Positions 28,756-36,853 of a stretch of 64,000 nt of DNA are shown here, one piece after another. The stretch is taken from positions 744,001 to 808,000 of the forward strand of contig CAVYPM010000017.1 of NCBI GenBank assembly GCA_963770375.1. The letters run 5' to 3'. The position numbers and the translations under genes were made by a program. Source of the DNA: DASVBE01 sp963770375. Lineage in GTDB: Bacteria > Actinomycetota > Actinomycetes > Streptosporangiales > Streptosporangiaceae. Within the stretch, counting starts at the first letter, position 1. Each line of letters opens with the position of its first letter. The notes under the pieces were generated by a model that worked only from the letters and a program-made list of their open reading frames with translations, did no database searches and was not told where the DNA came from.

Positions 28756-29673
28756 TCAGTCATCACGGGCCGCCTCGTCCAGCAGGCCCGCGAAGCCGGC
28801 CGAGGTCATCCCCGCGGCGGCGCCTTCCCAGCGTTCCATCGCCCACGCCCAGAAGTCGAAGTCGATCGGGCTGACCGCGTGCTGGATCGCGCCCCACAGC
28901 GTCCAGCCGTACATCCCGGCCAGGCCCAGCAGCCGGGCCCGGGCGATCTTGTGCCGCACCGGGCGGCCGTAGTAGGCGGTGACCAGCTCGGCCAGGCCGT
29001 CGGCGGGCAGGCGGCACTCCCCGGCGATGTTGCCGAGCTCGAAGCAGGCGTCGTTGTTGCCGGCGTACTCGTAGTCGATCAGCCAGATCTTCTGGCCGTC
29101 GTCGATGAAGTTGGCCGCCAGCAGGTCGTTGTTGCACGGCACGGTGCCCTCGTCGCGCACGGCCAGGGCCGCCCGCATGGCCTCGAACTGCGGGCGCAGG
29201 CCGTGGTAGCCGTCCGGGATGCGCATGCCCGCGTCCGCGGTGACGCCCGCGTACCGGGCCTGGATCTCGAACATGTTGAAGTCGTTGCCGAACCGGCCGC
29301 CGGCGTGCAGGGTGCGGACCGCGTCCGCGATGCGCGTCAGGTTGCCCGGCTTCGCGACGTCCTCGTTGGTGAACGTGACGCCGTCGATGTAGCCGATGAC
29401 CAGGATCCCGTCGCCGGGCCGGTAGTCGATGACCGGGGCGCCCGCGCCGGCCTCCGCGGCGGTGACCGAGTTGCGGTACTCGCAGTCCCGGTCGATGGCC
29501 AGCAGCTCGGACCCGGCCGACCAGACCCGGGCCACGTAGCCGCCGTCCGGCGTGATGACGTGATAGTTCCGGTTGGTCAGGCCGCCGGGCAGCTCACGGA
29601 CGGTACGCGGCCTGCCGGTCAGGGCCGGGACCCTGTCCAGCAGGTCGTCGATGGCGGCGGAGCCCGGGGGCAT
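28756..29673 (-). CDS. Choline/ethanolamine kinase-like phosphotransferase
   Basis: A 305-residue kinase-fold protein of the choline kinase/LicA type: LPGGLTNRNYHVI, VPCNNDLLAANFID as the catalytic loop (Asn-Asp in place of His-x-Asp's His) and LIDYEYAGNNDACFELGNI as the metal-binding motif. The expected substrate is choline, ethanolamine or a similar amino alcohol. It is the first gene of a minus-strand operon with the dimethylglycine-dehydrogenase-like enzyme and divergent from the permease, which points to amino-alcohol or methylamine use. ATG 29673 is preceded by operator-like sites. Confidence 0.82.
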   Translation of the reverse strand: MPPGSAAIDDLLDRVPALTGRPRTVRELPGGLTNRNYHVITPDGGYVARVWSAGSELLAIDRDCEYRNSVTAAEAGAGAPVIDYRPGDGILVIGYIDGVTFTNEDVAKPGNLTRIADAVRTLHAGGRFGNDFNMFEIQARYAGVTADAGMRIPDGYHGLRPQFEAMRAALAVRDEGTVPCNNDLLAANFIDDGQKIWLIDYEYAGNNDACFELGNIAGECRLPADGLAELVTAYYGRPVRHKIARARLLGLAGMYGWTLWGAIQHAVSPIDFDFWAWAMERWEGAAAGMTSAGFAGLLDEAARDD

Positions 29674-29703
29674 AGCGGCAGGCTAGACGCCCCCTATGTC
29701 AAA

Positions 29704-29793
29704 GGTCTAGACGTAACGGGGAGTGCTGGCGTGGTCACAGGGTCCGAACTGGGCGGACAGTACCCGGATGAATGTTCATTTAGGGTCTGGACA
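29704..29793. promoter_or_regulatory. Two GntR/UTRA-type operator-like sites in a divergent promoter
   Basis: GGTCTAGAC at 29704-29712 contains the palindrome GTCTAGAC, and GGTCTGGAC at 29785-29793 repeats it with one change. The core matches the GGTCTAGACC-type site known for HutC/DasR-class GntR regulators. They lie between the kinase operon and the permease, and a regulator of exactly this class follows the permease. Confidence 0.55.
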
Positions 29794-29858
29794 ATTACGC
29801 CGGCCGAATCGTACGCTCTGCCTCACTCTGGCCCCCCACCAGCAGGGGAGGATCCCCA

Positions 29859-31404
29859 ATGAGCGATAGCGCCAGCGCAACCGCATCGGCTCCGGAAGAG
29901 CGCGATTCCGCTGATCTCGCGCAGTTCGGTTACAACCAGGAGCTGAAGCGCTCGCTGGGGGGGTTCAGCTCGTTCGCGGTCGCGTTCAGCTACATCTCCC
30001 CGTCGACCGGCATCTTCACCCTGTTCGCGCTGGGCCTGACCACGCTGGGCGGGGTGTTCATCTGGACCTGGCCGGTCGTGGCGGCCGGCCAGTTCGTCAT
30101 CGCGATGAACTTCGCCGAGGTGTCCAGCCACTTCCCGGTGGCCGGCTCGGTCTTCCAGTGGACCAAGTACCTGGCCAGCCGCCGGTACTCGTGGTTCACC
30201 GGGTGGATCTACCTGTTCGCCGGGATCCTGACGGTGACCGCGGTGGTGGCCACCCTGCCGCTGGCCCTGCTGCCCGCGCTGGACGGCCTGGGCTGGCACG
30301 CCATGGCCGCCGGGACGCTGCACCAGCAGCTGATCACCGCGGCGATCACGCTGGTGGTGATCACCGTCCTGAACATCTACGGCGTCCGGCTGGTGGCCAT
30401 CATCAACAACACCGGCGTGCTGTTCGAGATCCTCGGCATGTTCGTGTTCGCCATCATCCTGCATGGCCTTCCACAACCACCAGGGCTTCGGCGTGGTGAC
30501 CAACAGCGCGGGCCTCCCCGTCAACGGCAGCACGTTCCTGGCCGCGATGTTCATGAGCCTGTTCGTCATCTACGGCTTCGATACCGCGGCGACCCTGGCC
30601 GAGGAAACCAAGGACCCGCGCCGCAACGCGCCCAAGGCGGTGCTGTACTCGGTGATCGGCGCCTTCGTCATCGGCGGCGTGTTCCTGCTCGGCACCCTGG
30701 TCGCCATCCCCCACCTGGGCTCCGCGGTCAAGAACGGGATCGGGCCGGCCCAGATCATCGAGGCCAACTTCCCGCACGGGTTCGCCACCCTCTACCTGCT
30801 GGTGGTGTCCGCGGCGATCTTCGTCTGCTGCCTGTCGATCATGGCCGCGACGATCCGGCTGTGCTTCGGCATGGCCCGCGACAACCAGCTGCCGTTCTCC
30901 AAGCCGCTGGCCAAGGTGGCGCCCAAGCTGCACACCCCGCCGTGGACCTGCATCGTGATTGCGCTGATCGCGGCGATCCCGTTCATCCAGTTCTCCGGCG
31001 CGGGCATCATCGCCATCGCCGCCACCGGGATGATCTACCTCAGCTACTTCCTGGGCAACATCGTGATCATGCGGGCCCGGATGCGCGGCTGGCCCAGGAC
31101 CAGCGCGCCGTTCCGGCTCGGCCGCTGGGGCCCGGTGGTCAACATCGTCGGCCTGATCTACGGCGGGGCGATGCTGATCAACTTCGCCTGGCCGCGGCCG
31201 GCCAGCAACCCCAAGCCGAACGAGACCGGCGGGCTGCTGACCCTCGGTTTCCTGAACAATGTCCCGATCCTGTGGACCGTGGCGATATTCATCGTGCTGC
31301 TCGGTGCCGTGTACTACGCCGTGGCCGGGCGCCGGAAGGTGATGGCCCCGGTGGTCGCGCCTGCCCCGGACGACCCGATCCCGGCCGGCAGCCCGGGCGC
31401 CTGA
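29859..31404 (+). CDS. APC-family amino acid permease (one frameshift)
   Basis: About 515 residues with roughly 12 membrane helices. It begins ELKRSLGGFSSFAVAFSYISPSTG, the first-helix substrate loop of APC permeases of the GABA/ethanolamine/choline-like group. The frame shifts near 30460 (FAIIL then FHNHQGFGVV) and continues FVIYGFDTAATLAEETKDPRRNAPKA, a strongly conserved helix-6 region, to TGA 31404. The substrate is unknown, but divergence from a choline-kinase-like and demethylase operon suggests an amino alcohol or N-methyl amino acid. Likely controlled by the downstream GntR/UTRA regulator. Confidence 0.88.
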
Positions 31405-31423
31405 CCAGACCAGGAGGGGACTT

Positions 31424-31475
31424 CATGATCACGGGGGGTTTGCCGTCGCGAGGCGGTGAATCCTCCGTGATCATG
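31424..31475. repeat. 17-bp inverted repeat after permease
   Basis: CATGATCACGGGGGGTT (31424-31440) and AATCCTCCGTGATCATG (31459-31475) pair at 15 of 17 positions around an 18-nt GC-rich loop. It may terminate the permease transcript or act as an operator for the regulator starting 41 bp later. Confidence 0.6.
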
Positions 31476-31515
31476 GAGGCTTTTCCGGTGGTCCGGCTGC
31501 GGGACAATTGATCGC

Positions 31516-32337
31516 ATGCCCCGGTCACCAGGCACCCGCCGTGGGGTCGTTCGGCGCGCCGTCCCGCCCGCGCTGGAAACCAGCGTGCGGACCCCGCCCC
31601 GGATCATCCGGGCGCCCGGGATCACCGTGCACGCCCAGATCGAGGACTGGCTGGCCGGCGAGATAACCCTGGGCACGCTGCGGCCCGGTGCCCGGCTGCC
31701 CGCCGAGCAGGACCTGGCCGCCTGGTTCGGGGTCAGCCGGATGACGCTGCGGCACTCGCTCGGCGAACTGGCCCGGCGCGGCCTGGTGACCAAGACCGTC
31801 GGCCGCGGCGGCGGCACGTTCGTGGCCGAGCCCAAGGTGGAGCAGGACCTGACCACGCTGGCCGGGTTCTCCGAGCAGCTGCGGCGGCACGGCATGGTGG
31901 CCGGCGCCCGGGTCCTGTCCGCGGCCACCCGCCCGGCCGGGCCGGCCGCGGCCGCCGCGCTGGGCCTTTCTGAGGGCGACCCGGTGCACGAGGTGCGGCG
32001 GATCCGGCTGGCCGACGGTACGCCGATCGCCATGGAGCACTCGCTGTTCCCGGCCAGCCTGTTCGAGGGCATGCTCGAGCGGCGGCTCGACGGGTCCCTG
32101 TACGAGCTGCTGGAAACCCAGTACGGCCAGCGGCCCTACCGGGCCAGGGAGAGCCTGGAGCCGGTCACCGCCGGGGTCCGCGAAGCCGAGGCGCTCGAGG
32201 TCCCCGAGGGGGCGCCGCTGATGCAGGTGCAGCGGACCGCGTACGCCGAGTCCGGGACGCCGCTGGAGTTCGCCCGCGACCTGTTCCGCGGCGACCGCAC
32301 CCGCCTGGTCATGTGGACCTCAGACCTGGCCGACTGA
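31516..32337 (+). CDS. GntR-family regulator with UTRA domain (HutC/DasR class)
   Basis: A 273-residue regulator. The winged helix spans about residues 35-110 (GITVHAQIEDWLAGEITLG, LPAEQDLAAWFGVSRMTLRHSL, GRGGGTFV); the UTRA ligand-binding domain follows (SEQLRRHGMVAGARVLS, EGDPVHEVRRIRLADGTPIAMEHSLFP, ARESLEPVTA, PLMQVQRTAYAESGTPLEFARDLFR). UTRA domains bind small metabolites and release the protein from GGTCTAGACC-like sites. Placed after the permease, it probably controls the divergent permease/kinase promoter. Starting Met at 31516 gives an N-terminal basic tail of about 30 residues. Confidence 0.9.
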   Translation: MPRSPGTRRGVVRRAVPPALETSVRTPPRIIRAPGITVHAQIEDWLAGEITLGTLRPGARLPAEQDLAAWFGVSRMTLRHSLGELARRGLVTKTVGRGGGTFVAEPKVEQDLTTLAGFSEQLRRHGMVAGARVLSAATRPAGPAAAAALGLSEGDPVHEVRRIRLADGTPIAMEHSLFPASLFEGMLERRLDGSLYELLETQYGQRPYRARESLEPVTAGVREAEALEVPEGAPLMQVQRTAYAESGTPLEFARDLFRGDRTRLVMWTSDLAD

Positions 32338-32376
32338 GCCAGGCCGGGCCGGCGCGCTGGCTGGTAGCATCGGGGC

Positions 32377-32433
32377 ATGCTTGTTGGTCAGTGGACGACG
32401 ACGCCGGGGAGATCCCGGCGCGTGCTGTCGTGA
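32377..32433 (+). CDS. Leader peptide with three consecutive Thr codons (attenuator)
   Basis: An 18-codon frame, MLVGQWTTTPGRSRRVLS, from ATG 32377 to TGA 32433. Codons 7-9 are ACG ACG ACG, three threonines, upstream of a threonyl-tRNA synthetase gene. A ribosome stalled there for lack of charged tRNA-Thr would free the RNA segment downstream. Several short complementary tracts lie across it (GGTCAG near 32386 with CTGACC near 32434; CGCCGGG near 32402 with CCCGGCG near 32414), the usual makeup of a transcription attenuator. No strong ribosome-binding site is evident, and the peptide is too short to validate by homology. Confidence 0.7.
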   Translation: MLVGQWTTTPGRSRRVLS

Positions 32434-32448
32434 CCTGACCACGATGAC

Positions 32449-32481
32449 AAGGCCCTGGGAGCTCAGCTCCCGGGGCCTTTT
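32449..32481 (+). terminator. Intrinsic terminator of the thrS leader (attenuator)
   Basis: AAGGCCCTGGGAGCT (32449-32463) pairs with AGCTCCCGGGGCCTT (32465-32479) with one G-T wobble, followed by TTTT and then GCG. It lies 16 bases after the leader peptide stop and 58 bp before the synthetase start, where a regulated terminator would be. It is one of the few U-tracted hairpins in this GC-rich window. Confidence 0.8.
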
Positions 32482-32538
32482 GCGTTTCCGGGCCAGCTGA
32501 CCCTTCTCCGGGCCTCCGATCAAGCCAAGGAGGCACCA

Positions 32539-33828
32539 ATGTCATCTCCATCACTGGCCCCGGCCGGGGCCGGGGCCGACGCCGGCCCGCTGGACCAGGG
32601 CCTGCCCGACCACCGGCGGATGGGCCGCGAGCTCGGCCTGTTCCGCACCGATCCCATCGTGGGCGCGGGCCTGCCGCTGTGGCTGCCGCACGGCGCGGTG
32701 ATCCGCGCCGAGCTGGAGCGTCTCGCCGCCGAGGAGGCCGCCCGCACCGGCTGCCTCCGGGTGTACTCGCCCGTGCTGGCCAAGCGGGAGCTGTTCGAGC
32801 GGTCCGGGCACTGGGACAAGTTCGCCGCCGACATGTTCCCGGTCATGAGGGTCGGCGGGGACGAGCTGGTCCTCCGCCCGGCCAACTGCCCGCACCACGC
32901 GCTGATCTACGCCAGCGAGCAGCGCAGCTTCCGCGACCTGCCGATCCGGCTGGCCGAGCTGGCCGCGATGTTCCGCAGCGAGCTGTCCGGGGTGGTCGGC
33001 GGCCTGTCCCGGGTGCGCCAGATCAACCTGGACGACGTGCACTCGTTCGCCCGGCCGGACCAGGTCCAGGACGAGATCATGCTGGCCCTGGAGTCGGTGC
33101 GGCGCTGCTATGCGCTGCTCGGCATCGAGGTGGCCAGGTACCGGCTGTCGCTGCGCGGCCCGGGCGACGGCTACCTGGGCAGCGCGGCGCAGTGGCAGGA
33201 CGCCGAGCGCCAGCTGCGGGCCGCGCTGGATCAGCTCGGCCTGGCCTACGAAGCCGCCGAGGGCGAGGCGGCGTTCTACGGGCCCAAGATCGACGTGCAG
33301 GTCACCGACCCGGCGGGACGCGAGGAGACCCTGTCCACCGTGCAGGCCGACTTCAATCAGCCGGAGCGGTTCGACCTGGCCTACACCGGCCCGGACGGGC
33401 AGCGGCACCGGCCGGTGATGATCCACCGCGGCGTGCTGTCCTCGATGGACCGGATGGTGGCGTACCTGATCGAGCGGTACGACGGGGCGTTCCCGCCCTG
33501 GCTGGCCCCGGTCCAGCTGGTCGTGCTGCCGGTCACCAGCGAGCAGGCGGCGCTGGCCGGGTCGGTGGCCGGCCAGGCCCGGGCGGCCGGGCTGCGGGCC
33601 GAGTGCGACCCGGCCGACGCCACCCTGGGCGCGCGGATCCGCCGGGCCCGCGAGGCCAGGATCCCGTACGCGGCGGTGATCGGCGCCAGCGAGGCGGCCA
33701 GCGGCCTGGTCGCGGTCCGCCTCCGGGACGGCCGCCAGATCCCCGGCCAGCCCGCCGCCGCCCTCATCCAGGCCATAGCCGCCCAGGTCGCCAGCCGCTC
33801 CCCCAGCCTCGGCCTGGACCCCGCCTGA
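32539..33828 (+). CDS. thrS: Threonyl-tRNA synthetase, short form lacking TGS and editing domains
   Basis: A 429-residue class II synthetase charging tRNA-Thr. It starts directly with the catalytic domain (HRRMGRELGLFRTDPIVGAGLPLWLP), motif 2 FRSELSGVVGGLSRVRQINLDD, the zinc-type ligands Cys of ANCPHH, His of DDVHSF and His of VMIHRG, motif 3 HRGVLSSMDRM, then the anticodon-binding domain (VQLVVLPVTSEQ to PAAALIQAIA). Full-length ThrRS is about 640 residues; the N1/TGS and N2 editing parts are absent. Such short forms exist in some bacteria and archaea, where editing is supplied in trans or is absent. ATG 32539 follows AAGGAGGCACCA. The leader peptide and terminator before it imply regulation by Thr charging. 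It could be the only ThrRS or a paralogue; the window cannot tell. Confidence 0.88.
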   Translation: MSSPSLAPAGAGADAGPLDQGLPDHRRMGRELGLFRTDPIVGAGLPLWLPHGAVIRAELERLAAEEAARTGCLRVYSPVLAKRELFERSGHWDKFAADMFPVMRVGGDELVLRPANCPHHALIYASEQRSFRDLPIRLAELAAMFRSELSGVVGGLSRVRQINLDDVHSFARPDQVQDEIMLALESVRRCYALLGIEVARYRLSLRGPGDGYLGSAAQWQDAERQLRAALDQLGLAYEAAEGEAAFYGPKIDVQVTDPAGREETLSTVQADFNQPERFDLAYTGPDGQRHRPVMIHRGVLSSMDRMVAYLIERYDGAFPPWLAPVQLVVLPVTSEQAALAGSVAGQARAAGLRAECDPADATLGARIRRAREARIPYAAVIGASEAASGLVAVRLRDGRQIPGQPAAALIQAIAAQVASRSPSLGLDPA

Positions 33829-33844
33829 CCCCGCACCAGCGCGT

Positions 33845-33888
33845 CGATGGGCCATCGCTGCCGTGAGAGGGATAGCGATGGCACATCG
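33845..33888. repeat. Palindromic element, second full copy
   Basis: CGATGGGCCATCGCT (33845-33859) and AGCGATGGCACATCG (33874-33888) pair at 14 of 15 positions around a 14-nt loop, matching the plan and spacing of the element at 6521-6574 (CGATGnnnCATCGCT, loop 14, AGCGATGnnACATCG). It lies just after the synthetase stop and could serve as its terminator. Confidence 0.7.
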
Positions 33889-33966
33889 GCGGCAACGCGA
33901 ACGGGGCGCCAGGCGTCAATCTGAACGGGGTGGTCCTCGCGGGCAGAGATGGGGTAAGTGGAGATC

Positions 33967-34461
33967 ATGAGCAGAGTCGCTGGCGTCATCCTCGCGGCGT
34001 GCTGCGCGGCGGCCGTGGCCTGCGGCACGGCCGCGCCCGTTTCGGCCGTGTCCCATCGGGCCGCGACCCGGCCGGTGGCGTTCGACTGCAAGGGCCAGCA
34101 CGACGGCCAGGTGCAGCCGGGCACCGTGTACCTCGACTGCATGTCCGGCAACGCGTTCGTGAAGACGCCGTCCTGGGCGTACTGGACCGCTGAGGCGGCC
34201 AAGACCAGCCAGCCCGGCCAGCCGCGCACCGCCGTGCTCTGGGTGAACACCTGCACGCCGATGTGCGCGGCCGGCCACTACCGGAAGTACAAGGCGGTGC
34301 TGTCCTTCTTCCGGCCGGAGACCGTGCACGGCGTCCGGTTCTTCACCCGCATGCGGCTGCGCTACACCCACGGCAGCGCGCGCGACTACACGTTCCGCTG
34401 GGGCACCTACCCCGGGGCCACGCTCCCCGGCTGGATCGGCGGCCCAACCGGGCCCGCCTGA
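33967..34461 (+). CDS. Small secreted protein of unknown function
   Basis: About 164 residues. A signal peptide (SRVAGVILAACCAAAVACGTAAPVSA) precedes a mature part with paired Cys (DCKGQHDG, YLDCMSG, VNTCTPMCAAGHY) and aromatic segments (VLSFFRPETVHGVRFFTRMRL, RDYTFRWGTYPG). This fits a small disulfide-bonded extracellular domain seen in many actinobacterial hypothetical proteins. ATG 33967 is preferred; GTG 33958 is in frame and also possible. It stands alone between the synthetase and a convergent membrane protein. Confidence 0.75.
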   Translation: MSRVAGVILAACCAAAVACGTAAPVSAVSHRAATRPVAFDCKGQHDGQVQPGTVYLDCMSGNAFVKTPSWAYWTAEAAKTSQPGQPRTAVLWVNTCTPMCAAGHYRKYKAVLSFFRPETVHGVRFFTRMRLRYTHGSARDYTFRWGTYPGATLPGWIGGPTGPA

Positions 34462-34520
34462 CCGCACCGGCCGGCCAGCCCGGGCCGGCAGCCCGGGCCG
34501 GCTGGCCCGGGCCCGGCCTC

Positions 34521-36720
34521 CTATCTGCCCGGCAGCGCCGCCAGCCTGGTCCGGCTGGTGATGAACGCGGCCCCGTACAGCACCGCGACCAGGATCAGCA
34601 GGAACCGGTAGCCGGTGATCAGCGCCAGGTACTCCAGCGCACCGCCCACGATCGCCCCGAGCAGGTTCGCGGCGAACGCGTCGCCGGACGTGGCCACGTC
34701 CTTGAACCGCTGCGAGAAGATCAGGTTGGCCAGGTAGACCGGCGCGAACGCCAGCGCCCCGCCCGCGAAGAACCGCACCACCATCGGCAGCCCGAGCAGC
34801 GATTCCTGCGGCACCACCCAGGTCAGCACCAGCGACGCGATGAGCAGCACGTACAGGATCCACGGTTTAGGCAGCGGCAGCCGCGCCGCGGTCTCGATGG
34901 CCAGGTACACGGTCAGCAGCACGGCCGCGAAGACCAGCGAGTTGACGAACCACGTGCTGCCGAACAGCAGCGCGAACTGGATGATGTTCTTGGTCTCGAG
35001 CAGCAGGAACGCCGCGCCCATGAAGGCCAGGTCGAGGTAGCCGCTCATGCGCTTGAAGGACCCGCCGAAGATCCGGATCAGCACCACCGAGGCGAGCAGG
35101 ATCAGCCCGAGCATCCACAGGTAGATGTTCGGGATGGACTTGTTCGGCAGGTACGGGAACGGGTGGTCGTCGGTGGCCGGGGCGACCTTGGCGCCGGTGT
35201 AGACCTGCTGGCAGTTGGGCACCGGGCCCTGCTCCTTGACCGTGAGCACGGCCAGCCGGCGCCCGCCGAGCGGCGGCCCGACCTGCACGCACGGCGCGTG
35301 CCCGAACGCCTGCTCGATCGTGGTGGCGTACCTGGCCAGCAGGAACGGCTGGTAGTAGTTGTACATCGAGAACGTGCCGTCCGGCGCCAGGTGCAGCCGG
35401 GCCTGCGGCGATCGACTGCTCGGTCAGCAGGTAGCCCTCGAGCCGCAGGCTGGACTGGCCGGCCAGCGCGGTCAGCGAGTCCGGCAGCGCGAACAGGATC
35501 AGGTTGTACTTCTTGCCGGTGTCCTGCAGGTACTCCCGGCCGTCCCCGATGTGCGGGGTGACCTTCGGGCTCTGGTACGGGTGCTCGGGGTGATGCTCCC
35601 GGCCGACCTGGACCAGCGCCGGGTCGATCTCCACCGCGTCGACGTGCTGGGCGCCCTCGGACAGCGCCACCGCGACGTCGTTGCCGGACCCGGCCCCGAT
35701 GATCAGCTCGTCCTTCAGCGACGAGGTGGTGACGTGCTGGTACGGGTAGAAGTAGAACTGCTTCTGCTCGTGCAGCACCTTCAGCGACCGGGCCGCCTGG
35801 TAGGGGATGTTGTTCGCGGTCACGTACAGCGCCGGGTGGGGGCCGCCGGCCTGCTTCACGGACAGCTTGTAGTACGGCGACCACTGCTCGTGCGGCGCGA
35901 ACGAGTCCATCCCGAGCAGCGCGATGACCACGGCGATGCCCGCCCACTGATACCACTTCATCTTGCGGCCGAGCAGCACGGCCAGCCCGCCGGCCGCGAT
36001 CACGCCCCAGGCCAGCGGCGGCAGCTGGAGGAACGACAGCGCGGAGAACACCGCGATCCCGGCGATGCTCCCGGCGATGTCCAGCCGGTAGGCGGCGAGC
36101 GGCTCGAACCGGACGAACAGCCGGCTGACCGCCTGCCCGAACCCGGCCATCACGGTCACGCTGAGCAGGAAGATGATGGTCAGGCTGACCGGCCGGGGCA
36201 GCGCGGTCATACCGCCGAGCCCCCGGTACGGGTTCTGCCCCTTTTCCAGCGTGGCCAGGATGACGGGGAACCCGAGCGCGAAGCCGACCAGCAGCGCGAA
36301 CGCCACCGGCGCCCAGCGCAGGAAGTCCCGGTTCGACCGGGCGTTGAGGAAGCCGAGGCCGATGCCCAGGAAGCTGGCCAGCAGCACGAAGTTCGTGGCC
36401 GAGGCCAGGTAGACGTTGCCCGCCGCGGTCCATCGGATCAGCGCCAGCTCAACGAACAGCATCAGGAAGCTGGCGAACGCCAGCCTCCTGCGCTCCGCGC
36501 GCCCGGCCGCCGCGGGCTCGGGCTCCGCGGGTTCCGGCTCGGCGGGCTGGGGATCCCCAGGCTGCGCCGCCGCCGGCTCAGCCGCGGTATCCTCCGCCCT
36601 GGCTCTGGGGCGGGGGCCTGCGGAGCCGTTACTGGTGCCGGCGCTGGCGTCCGCCTGGCTGCTGTCTGCCCGGCTGGCGTCCGGCTGGACATCGTCTGCC
36701 GTGATCTTCGCCTCATCCAC
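34521..36720 (-). CDS. Membrane-embedded spermidine synthase-like protein (one frameshift)
   Basis: About 730 residues. A long acidic, Pro/Ala-rich cytosolic tail precedes at least six helices (LAFASFLMLFVELALI, ASATNFVLLASFLGIGLGF, VAFALLVGFALGFPVI and others). Then comes a Rossmann methyltransferase-like domain of the spermidine synthase type (LIIGAGSGNDVAVALSEGAQ, VDAVEIDPALVQVGREHHP, IGDGREYLQDT, FALPDSLTALAGQ). After a break near 35405 the chain resumes with MYNYYQPFLLARY and about seven more helices. Homologues are called membrane-bound spermidine synthases, but polyamine activity is unproven and the aminopropyl-transfer residues cannot be verified here. ATG at 36720 reads away from the AcuC gene. 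Confidence 0.8.
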
Positions 36721-36811
36721 CCGGACACGCTAGCGCCCCGGGTCCCCATTTGCGGCGATAACGGCCAGCCAGCTAGATCAAAGGGCCTGGTTGGTGAGGA
36801 CTATAACGCCG

Positions 36812-36827
36812 GTTAGCCATGGCTATC
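36812..36827. promoter_or_regulatory. Palindrome before acuC-like gene
   Basis: TAGCCATGGCTA (36814-36825) is a perfect 12-bp palindrome, flanked by one mismatched pair and GG/CC. It lies about 28 bp before the ATG of the deacetylase gene and 90 bp from the divergent membrane-protein start, so it could be an operator. Confidence 0.45.
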
Positions 36828-36853
36828 CGGGCGTCACGGGAAAGGATGGGTAC

